From positions 1-15,023 of the forward strand of contig JAICVP010000019.1 in assembly GCA_025935275.1 (NCBI GenBank): a stretch of DNA of 15,023 bases, given 5' to 3'. Both the position numbers and the translations under genes were made by a program. Each line of letters begins with the position of its first letter. Position 1 is the first letter of the stretch. The DNA comes from Thermoleophilia bacterium. Its GTDB lineage: Bacteria > Actinomycetota > Thermoleophilia > Gaiellales > Gaiellaceae. The notes beneath the pieces are model-generated. The model saw only the letters and a list, made by a program, of their open reading frames with translations. It ran no database searches and had not been told where the DNA came from. This document shows positions 12,735-15,023 of this stretch, in pieces.

Positions 12735-14933
12735 ATGGCGCCGAGGAAGCGTCCAAAGCACCTACGCCCGAAGTCCCCTGCCCGCGTCCGGAAGAAGAAG
12801 CGCTCGCGGTCGAAGGGCTCGGGCGCGCAGCAGCATCGCGAGCTTTTCGGGCTCGCCCTCCTGTTCGCGGGCATCTTTCTCGCGATTCCGCTGTGGCTCG
12901 GCTGGGACGGTGGCTACGTCGGCGACCGGATCGACGCGGGTCTCGATGCCCTCGTCGGCGCGGGCCGGATCGGAGTTCCGCTCGTCCTCATGGCGATCGG
13001 CGGTCTGCTGGTCGCGCGGGCGCAGCTCATCGACGTGAGCCCGTTTCGAACCGGCCTCATCATCCTCGCTCTCGGCGTGATGACCATCCTGGGGGAGTCG
13101 AACGGAGGCAGCACCGGCGAGGCGCTGGAGCTCATCTTCGGGCGGCTGCTCGGCAACACGGGCACCGCAGTCCTGGGCTTCTTCCTCGTGGTGACGGGCG
13201 CGCTGCTCGTCTCGGGGGCTTCCCTCGGAGCGCTGGTCCGCCACTCGGCCCACGCGGCCCAGAAGACAGCGGGGGCCGCACGACGCTCGGTCGAACGCGT
13301 CCGCATGCCGCTCGACGACGAGCCCATCACGCAGCCGGATGCGCCGCCGGTCGACGGCGAGGCGGCCTACCCGGATGTCGTCAACGAGCACCCCGAGCCT
13401 TCGGCCGTCCTCGTCGACCAGCTCGACGACTTCGAGATGGATCTGCCCGAGAAGCCGGAGCCCGTCTTCGACATGCCCTCGACCGAGCATGCGGGTTACA
13501 AGCTGCCCGACTCGGGCGTGCTCAAGCGGTCGCGTACCGAGTCGAAGAAGGGCCAGCCCGAGAAAGCGATTGAGCGCACGGCCGAGGCGCTGCTGCAGGC
13601 CCTCTCCAACTTCGGTGTCGAGGCTCACCTCATCGGCCAGGTGGTCGGCCCACGTGTGACGCGCTACGAGCTGCAGCTCGCACCGGGCACCAAGGTCGGC
13701 AAGGTCGCATCCCTGAAGGACGACCTGGCTTATGCGCTCGCCACGACCGAGCTCCGCATCCTTGCGCCGATCCCGGGCAAGCAGGCCGTGGGCGTGGAGG
13801 TGCCCAACCTCTCGCCGAACGTCGTCACCCTCGGAGACATCTTCGCGGACATGCCCGGCAGCTCGAGCCCGCTCTCGGTCTGGCTCGGGAAGGACATCTC
13901 CGGCGCCTCCGTGAACGCCGACCTCGCGCGGATGCCGCACATCCTCATCGCCGGCACGACCGGCTCCGGTAAGTCCGGCTGCATCAACACGATGCTCTGC
14001 TCGATCCTCCTCCGCGCGACTCCGGACGAGGTGCGGATGATCCTCGTCGACCCGAAGCGCGTCGAGCTCGGCCTGTACGAATCCATCCCGCACCTGCTGA
14101 CCCCCGTTGTCTCGAGCCCGAAGGCGGCCGCCGCCGTGCTCACCAACGTGCTCACGGAGATGGAGCGCCGCTACGAGCGGATGAGCCTCGCCCGTGCCAG
14201 AAACCTCCCCGAGCTGAACCGCGTCCTCGCCGAGCGCGGCGAGCAGACCCTCCCGTATCTGCTCGTGGTCATCGACGAGCTCGCCGACCTGATGATGGTC
14301 TCGCCCCAAGACGTGGAGGACGCCGTCATCCGGCTCGCGCAGAAGTCGCGTGCGGTCGGCATCCACCTCGTCCTCGCGACGCAGCGGCCCTCCGTCGACG
14401 TCATCACCGGCATGATCAAGGCGAACGTGCCGTCCCGGATCGCGTTTGCGGTCTCGAGCCAGACGGACAGCCGCGTCATTCTCGACACCTCCGGTGCTGA
14501 GAGCCTCCTTGGCCAGGGCGACATGCTCTTCAAGCCGCTCGGCACGTCGCGCCTCCAGCGCGTGCAAGGCGCATACGTGAGCGAGGAGGAAATCGCCCTG
14601 ATCGTCGAGCAGTGCCGCGGCCAGCGGGAGCAGGAGCTCGACGAGTCGCTGCTCGAGGCGCCCAGCGCGCGCGAGCACGACGGGGAGGAGGGCGATTTCG
14701 ACCCGGACGAGGATCCGCTGCTCGACCGGGCGATCGAGATCGTCGTCCAGACCCAGACCGCCTCGGTCTCCCTCATCCAAAGGCGCCTGCGCGTCGGCTA
14801 CACCCGGGCCGGCCGCCTGATCGACATGCTCGAACGACGGGGCATCATCTCGGGCTACGAGGGCTCGAAACCGCGCCGTGTGCTGGTCGGCGAGGCCGAG
14901 CTCGAGCGCGTTCTCGCCGACGTCGCCTCCTAA
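12735..14933 (+). CDS. ftsK: DNA translocase FtsK/SpoIIIE
   Basis: A hexameric, membrane-anchored ATPase that pumps chromosomal DNA through the closing septum and activates XerCD at dif. Its 732 residues comprise: a strongly basic N terminus (RKRPKHLRPK, RKKKRSRSK); four predicted membrane helices (about 36-57, 79-97, 104-120, 143-168); a short acidic, Pro-rich linker (190-275); the alpha/beta motor with VGPRVTRYELQLAPGTKV, Walker A GTTGSGKS at 407-414, VDPKRVEL, and Walker B VVIDELADLMM with Asp514-Glu515; then LATQRPSVDVITGMIKANVPSRIAF and SGAESLLGQGDML. After an acidic spacer, a C-terminal gamma winged helix (about 660-732; VSLIQRRLRVGYTRAGRLIDMLE) should read KOPS-type DNA signals. The linker is short, closer to SpoIIIE than to E. 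coli FtsK. ATG at 12735 is the first start that yields the basic N terminus; the frame is open far upstream but that part is antisense to the divergent gene. No clear Shine-Dalgarno or -10 box is seen. Confidence 0.96.
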   Translation: MAPRKRPKHLRPKSPARVRKKKRSRSKGSGAQQHRELFGLALLFAGIFLAIPLWLGWDGGYVGDRIDAGLDALVGAGRIGVPLVLMAIGGLLVARAQLIDVSPFRTGLIILALGVMTILGESNGGSTGEALELIFGRLLGNTGTAVLGFFLVVTGALLVSGASLGALVRHSAHAAQKTAGAARRSVERVRMPLDDEPITQPDAPPVDGEAAYPDVVNEHPEPSAVLVDQLDDFEMDLPEKPEPVFDMPSTEHAGYKLPDSGVLKRSRTESKKGQPEKAIERTAEALLQALSNFGVEAHLIGQVVGPRVTRYELQLAPGTKVGKVASLKDDLAYALATTELRILAPIPGKQAVGVEVPNLSPNVVTLGDIFADMPGSSSPLSVWLGKDISGASVNADLARMPHILIAGTTGSGKSGCINTMLCSILLRATPDEVRMILVDPKRVELGLYESIPHLLTPVVSSPKAAAAVLTNVLTEMERRYERMSLARARNLPELNRVLAERGEQTLPYLLVVIDELADLMMVSPQDVEDAVIRLAQKSRAVGIHLVLATQRPSVDVITGMIKANVPSRIAFAVSSQTDSRVILDTSGAESLLGQGDMLFKPLGTSRLQRVQGAYVSEEEIALIVEQCRGQREQELDESLLEAPSAREHDGEEGDFDPDEDPLLDRAIEIVVQTQTASVSLIQRRLRVGYTRAGRLIDMLERRGIISGYEGSKPRRVLVGEAELERVLADVAS

Positions 14934-14938
14934 CGAAG

Positions 14939-14977
14939 CCCTCCGCAGTCCGTCCTAGCTTTCAAGCGGCGGGAGGG
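14939..14977 (+). terminator. Possible weak terminator hairpin after ftsK
   Basis: CCCTCCGC at 14939-14946 can pair with GCGGGAGGG at 14969-14977, with one bulged G and a 22-nt loop. There is no U-run, so this is a weak candidate; in this GC-rich DNA it could be chance. Confidence 0.22.
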
Positions 14978-14978
14978 A

Positions 14979-15023
14979 TAGCATCGTCCGGTTCCAACCG
15001 CTGAGAACGGGCGACAAGGGAGG
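14979..15023 (+). promoter_or_regulatory. Possible promoter and strong Shine-Dalgarno of a gene starting just past the right edge
   Basis: TAGCAT (14979-14984) fits TAnnnT, and AAGGGAGG occupies the last eight bases (15016-15023), a near-ideal ribosome site. A start codon would be expected about 5-9 nt beyond the window. The implied leader of about 35-40 nt contrasts with the leaderless genes upstream. The -10 assignment is weak; the ribosome site is better supported. Confidence 0.4.

Noticed and set aside
12762..14780. A 672-codon open frame antisense to ftsK
   Set aside because: It mirrors the codon-position GC bias of ftsK; its translation is Arg/Glu/Asp/Leu-rich low-complexity with no domain, while the plus strand has all FtsK motifs.
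1..15023. tRNA or rRNA genes, CRISPR arrays, insertion sequences, attachment sites, riboswitches
   Set aside because: No cloverleaf, regularly spaced repeats, transposase or integrase motifs were seen, and no gap is long enough for a typical riboswitch except 8334-8411, which is explained by the hairpin, and 14934-15023.

Overview
The window is GC-rich, tightly packed bacterial chromosome: thirteen protein genes, no gap over about 90 bases, many GTG and TTG starts, and several start codons sitting 5-9 nt behind a -10-like hexamer with no leader. Gene content and order (pnp, M16 peptidase, dapB, dapA, RNase J, ftsK) match a block I know from Actinomycetota such as Streptomyces and Mycobacterium. 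The protein style suggests a deep-branching actinobacterium, perhaps class Thermoleophilia (Gaiella/Solirubrobacter type). That placement is inference; no rRNA or tRNA is present.

Layout. 1-790: the 3' part of pnp (polynucleotide phosphorylase; KH, S1 and an Arg-rich tail). 675-1646 (-): an EamA/DMT permease, overlapping pnp tail to tail by 116 bp. 1695-2858 and 2877-3809: a geranylgeranyl-reductase-family flavoprotein and a lipoprotein of unknown function. 3846-8333: a compact same-strand block of M16 zinc protease, dapB, dapA and rnj, with junctions of a 4-nt overlap, 10 nt and 3 nt. 8334-8416: a nested inverted repeat filling the convergent gap, probably a bidirectional terminator. 8412-9464 (-): an enolase-superfamily enzyme of unknown reaction. 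9515-11809: a helical unknown protein, a short ribokinase-family kinase and a nucleoside hydrolase, overlapping or coupled, probably a nucleoside/ribose salvage unit. 11769-12683 (-): a membrane-anchored extracytoplasmic protein of unknown function, overlapping the hydrolase tail to tail by 41 bp. 12735-14933: the FtsK/SpoIIIE DNA translocase. 14934-15023: a spacer ending in a strong Shine-Dalgarno, so another gene should start just past the right edge.

How the genes fit together. pnp and rnj encode the two main 3'-5' and 5'-3' mRNA-decay enzymes of actinobacteria. dapA and dapB perform consecutive steps of diaminopimelate/lysine synthesis, and ftsK works at chromosome segregation and division. 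The genes between pnp and the M16 gene, and between rnj and ftsK, look like lineage-specific insertions in this housekeeping block.

I did not find a clearly new defence, mobile or RNA system. The strongest points for a second look are the repeated leaderless-promoter geometry (including a -10 box built over the dapB stop codon), the nested hairpin at 8334-8416, the two convergent coding overlaps, the enolase-like protein with altered motifs, the shortened kinase, and the two unknown exported proteins.
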